A stretch of 64,000 nucleotides of DNA from Nostoc foliaceum FACHB-393 (GTDB taxonomy: Bacteria; Cyanobacteriota; Cyanobacteriia; Cyanobacteriales; Nostocaceae). The position numbers and the translations under genes were made by a program. Positions 56,926-64,000 of the stretch are shown piece after piece (the first letter of the stretch is position 1; each line of letters starts with the position of its first letter). The stretch covers positions 62,001 to 126,000 of the forward strand of contig NZ_JACJTD010000001.1 of the NCBI RefSeq assembly GCF_014698505.1, read 5' to 3'. The notes beneath the pieces were generated by a model. That model made no database searches. It was not told the DNA's origin and saw nothing but the letters and a program-made list of their open reading frames with translations.

Positions 56926-57471
56926 GAGACTTCCAAAAAATAAATTATCCCAAATTATTTGTCCATTAGGAGCGCAGCTAGCTGTGCAACCCAATCCATG
57001 CATTTCTGGAAAAGACATTGTGGCATGTGTAGTAAGAAAGCAAATATCACTTGATGCTCAATTTAGCTCAAGGGGGTCTAATGATTGATCGCTTTGTAAA
57101 TCTAATTTTTATCGATTCCTTCGCTGTAGTAATTAACCTGACATTTGGTACATTACTTCGCACTAAAATCTGCAATTATTCATGGGATGGAGTTGTTAAT
57201 GATGAGCTTTCAACATCAGAAAGTAGCGCTAGTTCTTCTGAATCTTCACCATCCTTAGAAGAAGTACAAACCACTCCTATTCCATGAATCCTGCCTGCTG
57301 TAGCGATTCCATTTGAATGAAAAATAGGCTTAGGGGCGTACATCTGTGCGCCTCTATGAGAATCTATGTTTATCTGTGGTTTATATCGATTGTCACAAGC
57401 AATAACTAGAATTTTAACGGTAATACGGTAAAATCCAGAGGCAATTTTATTGTTACCAACGCGGGTTAAGG
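56926..57471. other. Intergenic region, weak ORF only
   Basis: About 545 bases. A 78-codon frame (57051-57287) with a Ser-rich tail lacks a ribosome site and was not called. A dispersed hairpin TAGGGGCGTACA paired with TGTGCGCCTCTA (57331-57356) lies before the symporter gene. Confidence 0.45.
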
Positions 57472-58350
57472 ATGGAAGCAAATTTTCTGACGGCTGTTTT
57501 TCTGCCCCTAGCTCTATTTATAATCATGCTAGGCATGGGTTTAACCTTGACCTTAGAAGACTTTAAGCGAGTTGTAATCTATCCCAAAGCAGTGGTGATT
57601 GGCTTGGTGGCGCAGTTGATCATGTTGCCGATTGTGGGCTTTGGCATTGCGTCGGTGTTTCCCCTTGACCCACAATTAGCAGTAGGTGTGATGATTTTAG
57701 CAGCCTGTCCCGGTGGCGCTACTTCTAATATGATTACGTTTTTGGCCGGGGGTGATGTTGCTCTTTCTGTGACGCTAACAGCTATTAGTAGTTTCATTAC
57801 GGTTTTTACGATTCCTCTGGTAGTAAATTTGTCAATGCAGAGATTTTTGGGCGAAGGAACAACGCTACAGTTACCTTTCTTAAACACTGTGTTGCAGATT
57901 GCGGTGATTACACTTCTACCTATAGCAATTGGGATGATAGCCAAGCGGTATGCACCCGGATTGGCAGACAAGGCAGATAAACCTGTGAAGTGGCTGTCTT
58001 TATTTTTCCTGGCGGTGGTAATTACTGGAGTGCTGCTGCGAGAACGGAATAATTTTATTTCTTACGTAATAGATGTGGGCTGGGCAACTCTGGTTTTGAA
58101 TGTGGTTGCAATGGCTTTAGGTTTTGCGATCGCTACTTTAACCCGATTAGGGGAAAAACGCGTTACGGCAATTACAGTAGAAGTAGGAATTCAAAATGGG
58201 ACACTGGCGATCGCGATCGCTTCTACGCCTACACTGCTGAATACTCCCACAATGGCCATTCCTGGGGCAATTTATGGTCTGCTAATGTTTGTGACTGGTG
58301 CTGGATTTGCTTGGTGGGCTAGTCGTCGTCAAGGCTTGTTGAAAGCATAA
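57472..58350 (+). CDS. Bile acid:sodium symporter family transporter
   Basis: A 292-residue integral membrane protein with about nine hydrophobic segments. Family features include LGMGLTLTLEDFKRVV near residue 20, the conserved ACPGGATSNMITFLAGGDVA near 76 and VEVGIQNGTLAIAIA near 240. Relatives transport organic anions with sodium (BASS family). Substrate is unknown; pyruvate and other organic acids are candidates in this family. The gene stands alone. The start at 57472 (MEANFLTAVF) has GGTTAAGGATGG close upstream. Confidence 0.92.
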   Translation: MEANFLTAVFLPLALFIIMLGMGLTLTLEDFKRVVIYPKAVVIGLVAQLIMLPIVGFGIASVFPLDPQLAVGVMILAACPGGATSNMITFLAGGDVALSVTLTAISSFITVFTIPLVVNLSMQRFLGEGTTLQLPFLNTVLQIAVITLLPIAIGMIAKRYAPGLADKADKPVKWLSLFFLAVVITGVLLRERNNFISYVIDVGWATLVLNVVAMALGFAIATLTRLGEKRVTAITVEVGIQNGTLAIAIASTPTLLNTPTMAIPGAIYGLLMFVTGAGFAWWASRRQGLLKA

Positions 58351-58410
58351 AGATAATTTGCCTCATCGGTTAAAAGTATTTGTACAAATTCAATTATCCA
58401 ATCTTGTGTT

Positions 58411-58482
58411 GTTGATGTTTCTCGCCTCTTCTGCTAAACCAATTAATGATAATCTTAATAGTTTTGTAGACTAATTGAGGCA
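58411..58482 (+). pseudogene. Truncated copy of the start of the PLD-domain gene
   Basis: The DNA from GTTGATGTTTCTCGCCTCTT at 58411 onward matches the 5' end of the gene at 61732 (61743 on) over about 70 bases with a handful of differences. It encodes MFLASSAKPINDNLNSFVD and then a stop, where the intact gene continues. A short deletion follows. It shows duplication and loss of this gene on both sides of the protease and META genes. Confidence 0.8.
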
Positions 58483-59232
58483 ATATACTTGGTAAATTAG
58501 CGATCATGAAAGCTGACATTTTTCGTGGTAAATTTTCAGTTTTGAGTGACTGTGTAGTATTGACAATACAGACTATATAGCAATTCTATTTGATTTGTGG
58601 AAATTGAAAGGCTTAAATTCCCAACTTCTCTAAGAAGTTGGGAATTTTATTACTGGTGGCAATATTACCCAAAATCAGCAAAGTAGCAGAGTTAAAAATG
58701 TTGTTCCTTACCAGCATTTGGGAATACTAGAAAGTCGGTCAAGTAATAATGATTAACAAAAATGGAATTATATTGAATAAGCTAAAACACATTTTTCTGG
58801 CTAAATTTTTAGGTCTATTTTTTAGCAATCTCTACGACAGGCTATGCCTACGCATTAATATTGAGCGCCTAAAAGCAGGGGCTGATAAGGTCAAAAATTC
58901 GTCATTATACGCCAAATCTGTTGATTTTTTGTTTTTAGCACTTAAAAAAATAGGTTAAAAATAGGTTAATAGAAATTTAACAAAATACCCTCATATCTTA
59001 TTACTTTCTTCATAATCAATCTACATAAAAACCCGCATACTACTTGAAATTACAAGTATAAGGCAAACTTGCTTGAACAGGCATATTTACAGTATGCATT
59101 AGTCTATTTGTGTGTTAATAGGCTGTATTTTGGCTGCTTGTCTAGCCATCTCGCAAATACTTGTATTGATGTATTTACAAAAGTTTCAGCAAGCAGATAA
59201 CCCAATCATTTCGCACACCAAAGAGGAATCAA
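58483..59232. other. Intergenic region, no firm gene
   Basis: Contains the hairpin at 58615 and a 69-codon frame at 58749-58958, partly built from a dispersed CTATGCCTACGCA repeat and not called. The last 200 bases are AT-rich and should carry the promoter of the trypsin-like protease gene. Confidence 0.45.
58615..58650. terminator. Strong symmetric hairpin
   Basis: AAATTCCCAACTTCT (58615-58629) pairs perfectly with AGAAGTTGGGAATTT (58633-58647), followed by T. It belongs to the same loose family as the GATCCCCGACTT hairpins at 25957 and 45318. Confidence 0.7.
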
Positions 59233-60471
59233 ATGCAAGTATTTGTTAGACAGTCATTAGCTATTGTCTCGACTGGATTGTTACTGAGTTTACAAAGTTA
59301 TGGGGCGATCGCGCAAAATCGCTCTTTAACCGTCTCATCTGATAGCGTCAATCAGTCATACAGAACTCAACAGTTCAAGACTCTACCTGAAAAAGACCTT
59401 AAATCGCGGATGCCAAAAGATTCGGTTAAGGCTCCAGCCAACGCTGCTTTCAGCACGGGTATTATCACTGGTACACCGGGTGCAGTAAGACCTTCAGCTT
59501 CAGATACAAGTAACTCCAACACAAATGAGCAACTAGATTTACCAATAGATTCCCCATTATCTTTTGGAACTTCTAAAGTACCTTACTCTACTTCCCGTGT
59601 TTTAGGGGGCACTACCAATCCTGCCCAGACCGATACATACCGTCGAGCCGGAAAGTTATATATGGCTTTTGGGGGAACCACTTATAACAGTGTTTGTTCA
59701 GCCTCAATGATTGGGAAAAGTCTTCTGATTACGGCTGCACACTGTGTTCATGATTATGGAAAAGGAAGCAACGGCTGGGCGAAAAAGGTGAAGTTTGTTC
59801 CTGCAAAAAACAACTCTTCTGAACCCTATCTATCATTTGAAAGCACGCAGTACCTGATTCCTACCGCCTACTTTAATGGAACTGATACCTGTACACAGAC
59901 TGGCGTTGTTTGCAACAATGACATTGCGCTTGTTGCACTAAACAATAATAGTTCAGGACAACAGGCAGGCAATCTTACCGGTTACTTCGGTTATGCCTGG
60001 AATGGCTACAGTTATACTGTGCCAGCCGCAGCCTATCAAGGCGTCTTCGGCAATAAACTATTTGCGTCTATCACTCAGCTCGGATATCCTGCCTCTTTTG
60101 ACTCAGGTTTGAGGATGCAAATCAACACTGCCTATGGCGCATACTACGCTACCGGCAATCTAAAGAATACTTGGTTAGGTTCAGCTATGACTGGCGGATC
60201 TAGCGGTGGTCCCTGGCTTGTCAACTTTGGTGCCGATGCGGTAGGAGGAAATTATGGCTCTTCAAACGTCCGTAATACTGTTGTCGGAGTTACAAGCTAT
60301 GGTAATGACGAGCAGCGAATGGGTTCGTCTTGGTTTGGACAAAACCAACAATTTCCTAACGCTGCTTATGGTACGCGTGGGGCGGGCAACATTGGAAAAC
60401 TAGTTTATGACGCTTGCGATAACCCTGCATTAAGCGCTTGGAAACTTCAAAGTAAGGGGCGTTGCAGATAA
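59233..60471 (+). CDS. Secreted trypsin-like serine protease (S1)
   Basis: A 412-residue exported protease. Signal peptide about residues 5-27 (ending GAIAQ), then a Ser/Thr/Asn-rich propeptide-like region to about residue 130. The chymotrypsin-fold domain carries the full triad: His170 in LLITAAHCVH, Asp230 in CNNDIALVAL, and Ser324 in TGGSSGGPWL. Cys at 155 and 171 and a second pair near 220-227 could form disulfides. An AAGAGGAATCAA stretch just before the ATG serves as ribosome site. Substrate unknown. It may act on extracellular proteins. Confidence 0.9.
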   Translation: MQVFVRQSLAIVSTGLLLSLQSYGAIAQNRSLTVSSDSVNQSYRTQQFKTLPEKDLKSRMPKDSVKAPANAAFSTGIITGTPGAVRPSASDTSNSNTNEQLDLPIDSPLSFGTSKVPYSTSRVLGGTTNPAQTDTYRRAGKLYMAFGGTTYNSVCSASMIGKSLLITAAHCVHDYGKGSNGWAKKVKFVPAKNNSSEPYLSFESTQYLIPTAYFNGTDTCTQTGVVCNNDIALVALNNNSSGQQAGNLTGYFGYAWNGYSYTVPAAAYQGVFGNKLFASITQLGYPASFDSGLRMQINTAYGAYYATGNLKNTWLGSAMTGGSSGGPWLVNFGADAVGGNYGSSNVRNTVVGVTSYGNDEQRMGSSWFGQNQQFPNAAYGTRGAGNIGKLVYDACDNPALSAWKLQSKGRCR

Positions 60472-60930
60472 GTAGTTAGGCTAACCCTCATTCAGGTAAG
60501 TAGAAAGCGAACTAAAATTGTAGCAGATAAAGCTATTTTCCTCTTGGTGTCTAAGTGGTGAAGAAATAATTTTTTTACCCTTTAGGCACAAAGGCACCAA
60601 GATAAATCGATTTCTAAAACTGTCACGTTAACCATCGAATTACCCAAAAGTCCTCCAAAACCTCACCCTGTCCTATCTTTAATCCCTCTCCTTACTAAGG
60701 ATAGGGATAGATTTGACGTAGTAAAACCAGGGTGAGGTATATCAGGGGCTATGAGACTTAACCGTAAATGGACTCACCAAAGACTTTTGTATACATCGTA
60801 ACCTCTGTAAGACGAGTGCGGGTTTCTAAGTTTATAAAAGAATGCCTCAGATTGCCCGTGAAAATATTAATTTCACTATAATAATGTTCATAACATTTCC
60901 TGATCCATCTAGAGTAAGCGATTACACATT
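60472..60930. other. Intergenic region with a MITE-like hairpin
   Basis: About 460 bases. ACCTCACCCTG (60660-60670) and CAGGGTGAGGT (60728-60738) are perfect inverted repeats, with an inner pair TCCTATCTTT and AAGGATAGGGA. No gene was seen. The remainder upstream of 60931 is AT-rich and presumably promoter. Confidence 0.55.
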
Positions 60931-61449
60931 ATGCAAACGAAGATGGTTTCGCTCAAAGTTATCTTAATTCAGGTGGGTTTTGTTTTAAGCATTGTGGGGG
61001 TTGCCCTGACCTTCAACCTTGCTTTATTGGCCTGTACAAAGTCTTCTTCAACTCAATTACCTACTATGTCCTCCGAACGCCCTCCGCAGTCTCGTGTTGC
61101 TTTGAAAAATTCTTCTTGGCGACTTGAGCGTTGGGAGCGTAAAGGCTCTGCTGTTGCACTTGTGCCCCAAACAGAAGTGTCTCTGCATTTTGAGGACAAT
61201 CAGGTGAATGGGTTTGGGGGATGTAATCGTTTCGGTGGCTCCTTTAAGCTGGTTGATGACCAACTTTCCTTAGGAACATTAGATGCAACTCAAAAGGGTT
61301 GTGATCCAGTCGTGATGAATCAAGAAGTCCAATTCTTATCCGCCCTCCAATCGGTACGTCGCATTGACTCAGATGCTTCGGGTCGTCTGGTATTGTTTTA
61401 TGCATTGAATGCAGATGAGGGAGTGCTGTATTTTGTCCCTATGAAGTAG
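60931..61449 (+). CDS. META-domain lipoprotein (HslJ-like)
   Basis: A 172-residue protein. A hydrophobic signal segment ends in a lipobox (FNLALLACTKSS, Cys at about residue 35), so it should be an envelope lipoprotein. The META domain runs from about residue 60: NSSWRLERWERKG, then NQVNGFGGCNRFGGSFKLVD, LGTLDATQKGCDP, EVQFLSALQSVRR. GGCNRFGG and the second Cys are conserved in the family. HslJ-type proteins are linked to heat and antibiotic tolerance in E. coli; the precise role is unknown. Confidence 0.9.
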   Translation: MQTKMVSLKVILIQVGFVLSIVGVALTFNLALLACTKSSSTQLPTMSSERPPQSRVALKNSSWRLERWERKGSAVALVPQTEVSLHFEDNQVNGFGGCNRFGGSFKLVDDQLSLGTLDATQKGCDPVVMNQEVQFLSALQSVRRIDSDASGRLVLFYALNADEGVLYFVPMK

Positions 61450-61731
61450 GCTCACAAACGACAGCTTAACTCGCATTTGTCACAAGTCTTGCGATGTCTG
61501 CGGCAAGCTACGCCTACGCATTCATCATAACCTCTACACATGCTAAGTTTCGGATATTTTTACGGGTAAGAATGTTGATACACTATGAAACGCCTGCATC
61601 TATAGTTCTGATCTGAAAGGCAATACTTCTCGGTTAATAACAAAAGCAGGGTAGCTCTCATTCGCTATTTACTCAGCAGCGTGGACAAATCGGGAGTATG
61701 TACTCCAATGTTTCCAACATAGTGCATCTAC

Positions 61732-63576
61732 ATGGAGATTTCGTTGATGTTTCTCGCTTCTTCTGCTAAACCAATTGATGACAATCTTAAGAATTTTGTA
61801 GACGAAATTGAAGCGCAAAGTCCTAGTTTGTCAGTTTTAGCAGCGCGTCAATTTCGCTATAGCTTACGTCAAACTCCTGTAGAAATAAATATTAAGGAAC
61901 CACGCCAGTTTAACGTCCTCGAAGAATTTATCATCCGCGCTGCGATTGAATTTCAACCACCACCAACAGAGGATGAATTAGCCTCTGTACTTGGGCTTGA
62001 TTCTGTATTTATTAAAACTACTACTGCAACTCTTCGTTCATTACAAACTCTATCAGCAACATCGCCAATTACAGTCACTCCTGAAGGCCGCTCATTTTAT
62101 GAAAAAGGGTTTGTACCACAGCCGCCATATGCTGTACAAATTAATGCTATTACAGACCCCTTAAGCGAAAAAATCACATTTCAATCTGAATCCTTAAATG
62201 AGACAGTGATAAATTTGCCTGATTTGGCAGACTTTATAACTATTGATAATACAATTGCTGATATTGCTTCCTTACCGCTTGAGGAAATCCAAAAAAGTAT
62301 TCAAACTTCAGGTTTAGCACTTCATATCCCAGAAGAGGGAAAAATTGTCACTTCCTATAAGGTACTAGCTTCGACTCAAAAAATTTGGAGAAAAATATCG
62401 CTTTTCATTATCTTCGATGCTCTTGAAGATAAATTGAGCATTCAAATAAAAAATGGAAAGCAAATTTTAGAGCCAGCATCGAATTGGTTAGAACTGTTAC
62501 ATGCTGAAGGTAAGATAACCTTGCAAACATTATGCAAATTGTCAACCGAAACCATCAATTTTCAACGTGAAGCCATTTTCAAGCAGAAAAATACTGAAAT
62601 AGAAGCTAGACTCGAAAAGATTCGCCAAAAGGCGCTAGAAGCTGCCACAAAAGCTGGTGAAAAAGTAGATAACAAAGCGTTAGGTGAAGCTGTACAGTTA
62701 CGCAATGGACAAATTAGCCTAGTTTTTTCAGAAGTTTTAAATTCAGCTAAAAGTCAGATTCTAATCTATTCTCCTTGGGTTAATCAGGCAGTTTTTAATG
62801 AAAAATTTCTAAATTTATTACAGAAATTAGCTAATCGTGGAGTTCGGATTTTAATTGGATATGGAATTGCACGGCTACAAGAAGATGAAGATAAACCAAT
62901 TCCACCAGAAGTAGAGAAAAAAATTCGAGCGATCAAAACACCTCATGGTTTACCATCTGCACAGGTTTTTTGGTTGGGAGATTCCCATGTCAAAGAAGTA
63001 ATAGTTGATAAAGAAATCTATATTTGCGGATCTCATAACTGGCTATCTTATCGCGGCGATTATCTACCACAAGGCGAGTCAGTTTATAAAGTTACAATTC
63101 CGCATCAAGTCCAGGAAGCTTATGAATTTCTCGCTAATCGCTTCCAAAATCATGCTCAAAAATTATGGAAAAATGCTCTAGAAAACCGCGACTCTAAACT
63201 GGCTATAGAGTCTTTATGTGTGTGGGGTGCGCTAGGTATGGAAGATATTGCACTCAAAGAAATACAGAAAAATAATTGGTTTGAGCTTCTGCCTGTATGG
63301 TTAAATGTAGCACTACAGGGATTGAAATCGAAAAACTTATCATGTGATTCAGCAAGTTTTAAAAGTGCACTTTCGTTGCTGAGTCAAGTTTCTACTGAAG
63401 AGGATTTTATTGAGTTATTGCAGCAGGGATGGTGTAAAGTTATCGGCGCGATCGCAATTAACAATCCCAAAACTGCTTTACACTTACTTAGTGATGAAGT
63501 ATGGGCGCAGTTTCTACGCCTCAATATTGCCCAAAAGAGTGATTCACCTGAGAATTTTATTTCGCAATATACCTAA
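61732..63576 (+). CDS. PLD-like domain protein
   Basis: A 614-residue protein. Residues 1-320 are not recognised; they include a possible winged-helix segment (PTEDELASVLGLDSVFIKTT) and a Lys/Glu-rich helix. The PLD-like domain at about 325-470 has QILIYSPWVNQAVFNEKFLN, then one HKD-type motif SHVKEVIVDKE with His419, Lys421 and Asp426. One motif per chain suggests activity as a dimer, as in nucleases of this superfamily. The last 150 residues are helical. Such proteins occur in nuclease and defence contexts, but no partner is visible. A start at 61747 is possible; homology with the broken copy begins there. Confidence 0.8.
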   Translation: MEISLMFLASSAKPIDDNLKNFVDEIEAQSPSLSVLAARQFRYSLRQTPVEINIKEPRQFNVLEEFIIRAAIEFQPPPTEDELASVLGLDSVFIKTTTATLRSLQTLSATSPITVTPEGRSFYEKGFVPQPPYAVQINAITDPLSEKITFQSESLNETVINLPDLADFITIDNTIADIASLPLEEIQKSIQTSGLALHIPEEGKIVTSYKVLASTQKIWRKISLFIIFDALEDKLSIQIKNGKQILEPASNWLELLHAEGKITLQTLCKLSTETINFQREAIFKQKNTEIEARLEKIRQKALEAATKAGEKVDNKALGEAVQLRNGQISLVFSEVLNSAKSQILIYSPWVNQAVFNEKFLNLLQKLANRGVRILIGYGIARLQEDEDKPIPPEVEKKIRAIKTPHGLPSAQVFWLGDSHVKEVIVDKEIYICGSHNWLSYRGDYLPQGESVYKVTIPHQVQEAYEFLANRFQNHAQKLWKNALENRDSKLAIESLCVWGALGMEDIALKEIQKNNWFELLPVWLNVALQGLKSKNLSCDSASFKSALSLLSQVSTEEDFIELLQQGWCKVIGAIAINNPKTALHLLSDEVWAQFLRLNIAQKSDSPENFISQYT

Positions 63577-63862
63577 AAGAAAATAAACCTATTACGGAGC
63601 TTTTCAGTTTAAATTAGCTCTTTAGAATAACAAAATTTATGAACATAACATGTTGCCAAACTATACACTGCGTAAATTCAACTAGTGTATTTTTTAGCTT
63701 TAGTATTAATAATTCACCGAAAGACAGCCAATAAATTCGTCGTACCGATTTGGTATGAATTATCAATTAAATGATTCTTAACCTTTGATTGACTTAAAGA
63801 TAGATCCAGAGATTCGTCTTATTCGATACAATTTATAGGTAGAGAGAGCCGAGGAGAACAAG

Positions 63863-64000
63863 GTGGTCTTATTAAAAGGCTTTGAGATTGAGATGTACAC
63901 TGGCACACCTCAAGGTGAAATCGTCGGTCTCTCCGACAAAATCGTTGCGGCTTTGGATGGATTTATGCGAGAGCCAGATAGCCGCAACGTCGAATATATA
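63863..64000 (+). CDS. gshA: Glutamate-cysteine ligase, N-terminal part only (runs off right edge)
   Basis: 46 codons from a GTG at 63863, preceded by GAGGAGAACAAG, a good ribosome site. The peptide VLLKGFEIEMYTGTPQGEIV, continuing GLSDKIVAALDGFMREPDS, is the characteristic opening of cyanobacterial GshA, which joins glutamate and cysteine in the first step of glutathione synthesis. The rest of the gene lies outside the window. Confidence is high for family, with most of the protein unseen. Confidence 0.85.
   Translation, partial: MVLLKGFEIEMYTGTPQGEIVGLSDKIVAALDGFMREPDSRNVEYI

Noticed and set aside
57051..57287. 78-codon plus-strand ORF with Ser-rich tail
   Set aside because: TTG start without ribosome site and low-complexity end; no supporting evidence.
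58749..58958. 69-codon plus-strand ORF
   Set aside because: Includes the dispersed CTATGCCTACGCA repeat and shows no family features.

Overview
The window looks like a chromosomal segment from a filamentous, heterocyst-forming cyanobacterium of the Nostoc/Anabaena group. Support comes from the very frequent HIP1 octamer GCGATCGC, a CcmK-type carboxysome shell protein, a HetP-family protein, a cyanobacterial-type GshA start at the right edge, cyanobacterial multi-GAF histidine kinases, and many dispersed intergenic hairpins and short tandem repeats. No rRNA, tRNA or CRISPR array was recognised.

Layout. 1-5.6 kb: an ABC-transporter start cut by the left edge, a secreted hypothetical protein, a CcmK paralogue, then a minus-strand translation/RNA cluster (ffh, rpsP, KH protein, phoH, small conserved protein). 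5.9-17.5 kb: a four-GAF histidine kinase with phytochrome-like Cys-His sites, small secreted proteins, an aminopeptidase P, a PhzF-like isomerase, a DUF4332-like protein, a TetR regulator and a paired active/inactive M16 protease module. 17.8-31.7 kb: the main accessory locus, a candidate RiPP system (below). 31.7-33.7 kb: two kilobases without a convincing gene but rich in inverted repeats and transposon-like remnants. 33.7-50.5 kb: mostly housekeeping genes (rpmB, htpG, clpB, gloA, eno, argC, ribBA) interrupted by a methyltransferase and a P-loop ATPase/TPR gene pair. 50.6-57 kb: an amidase and a putative chaperone-usher surface-fibre operon. 57-64 kb: a bile-acid-type symporter, a trypsin-like protease, a META lipoprotein, a PLD-domain protein with a broken copy of its start 3.3 kb upstream, and the start of gshA.

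The RiPP locus. Seven tandem genes of 86-88 codons, nearly identical, encode peptides with a Gly-Gly leader and a Cys-free, Ser/Thr-containing core of 48-50 residues. Each unit has a strong AGGAG ribosome site, and units are separated by a conserved 11-bp-stem hairpin. Two divergent relatives flank the array. Downstream lie an aminoglycoside-phosphotransferase-like kinase and a HopA1-family protein, the pair that phosphorylates and eliminates Ser/Thr in class V lanthipeptides and thioamitides. A HetP-family protein follows. On the opposite strand, converging on these, are a PpiC-type isomerase, an HlyD adaptor, a C39-peptidase ABC exporter with an N-terminal cyclic-nucleotide-binding-like domain, and an HTH protein. 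The likely pathway is dehydration of the core, leader removal after Gly-Gly during export, and secretion through the HlyD adaptor. Because no precursor contains Cys, ordinary lanthionine rings cannot form within these peptides. The HetC-like exporter beside a HetP-like gene recalls the hetC-hetP arrangement of Anabaena, so a link to cell differentiation or filament signalling is possible but inferred.
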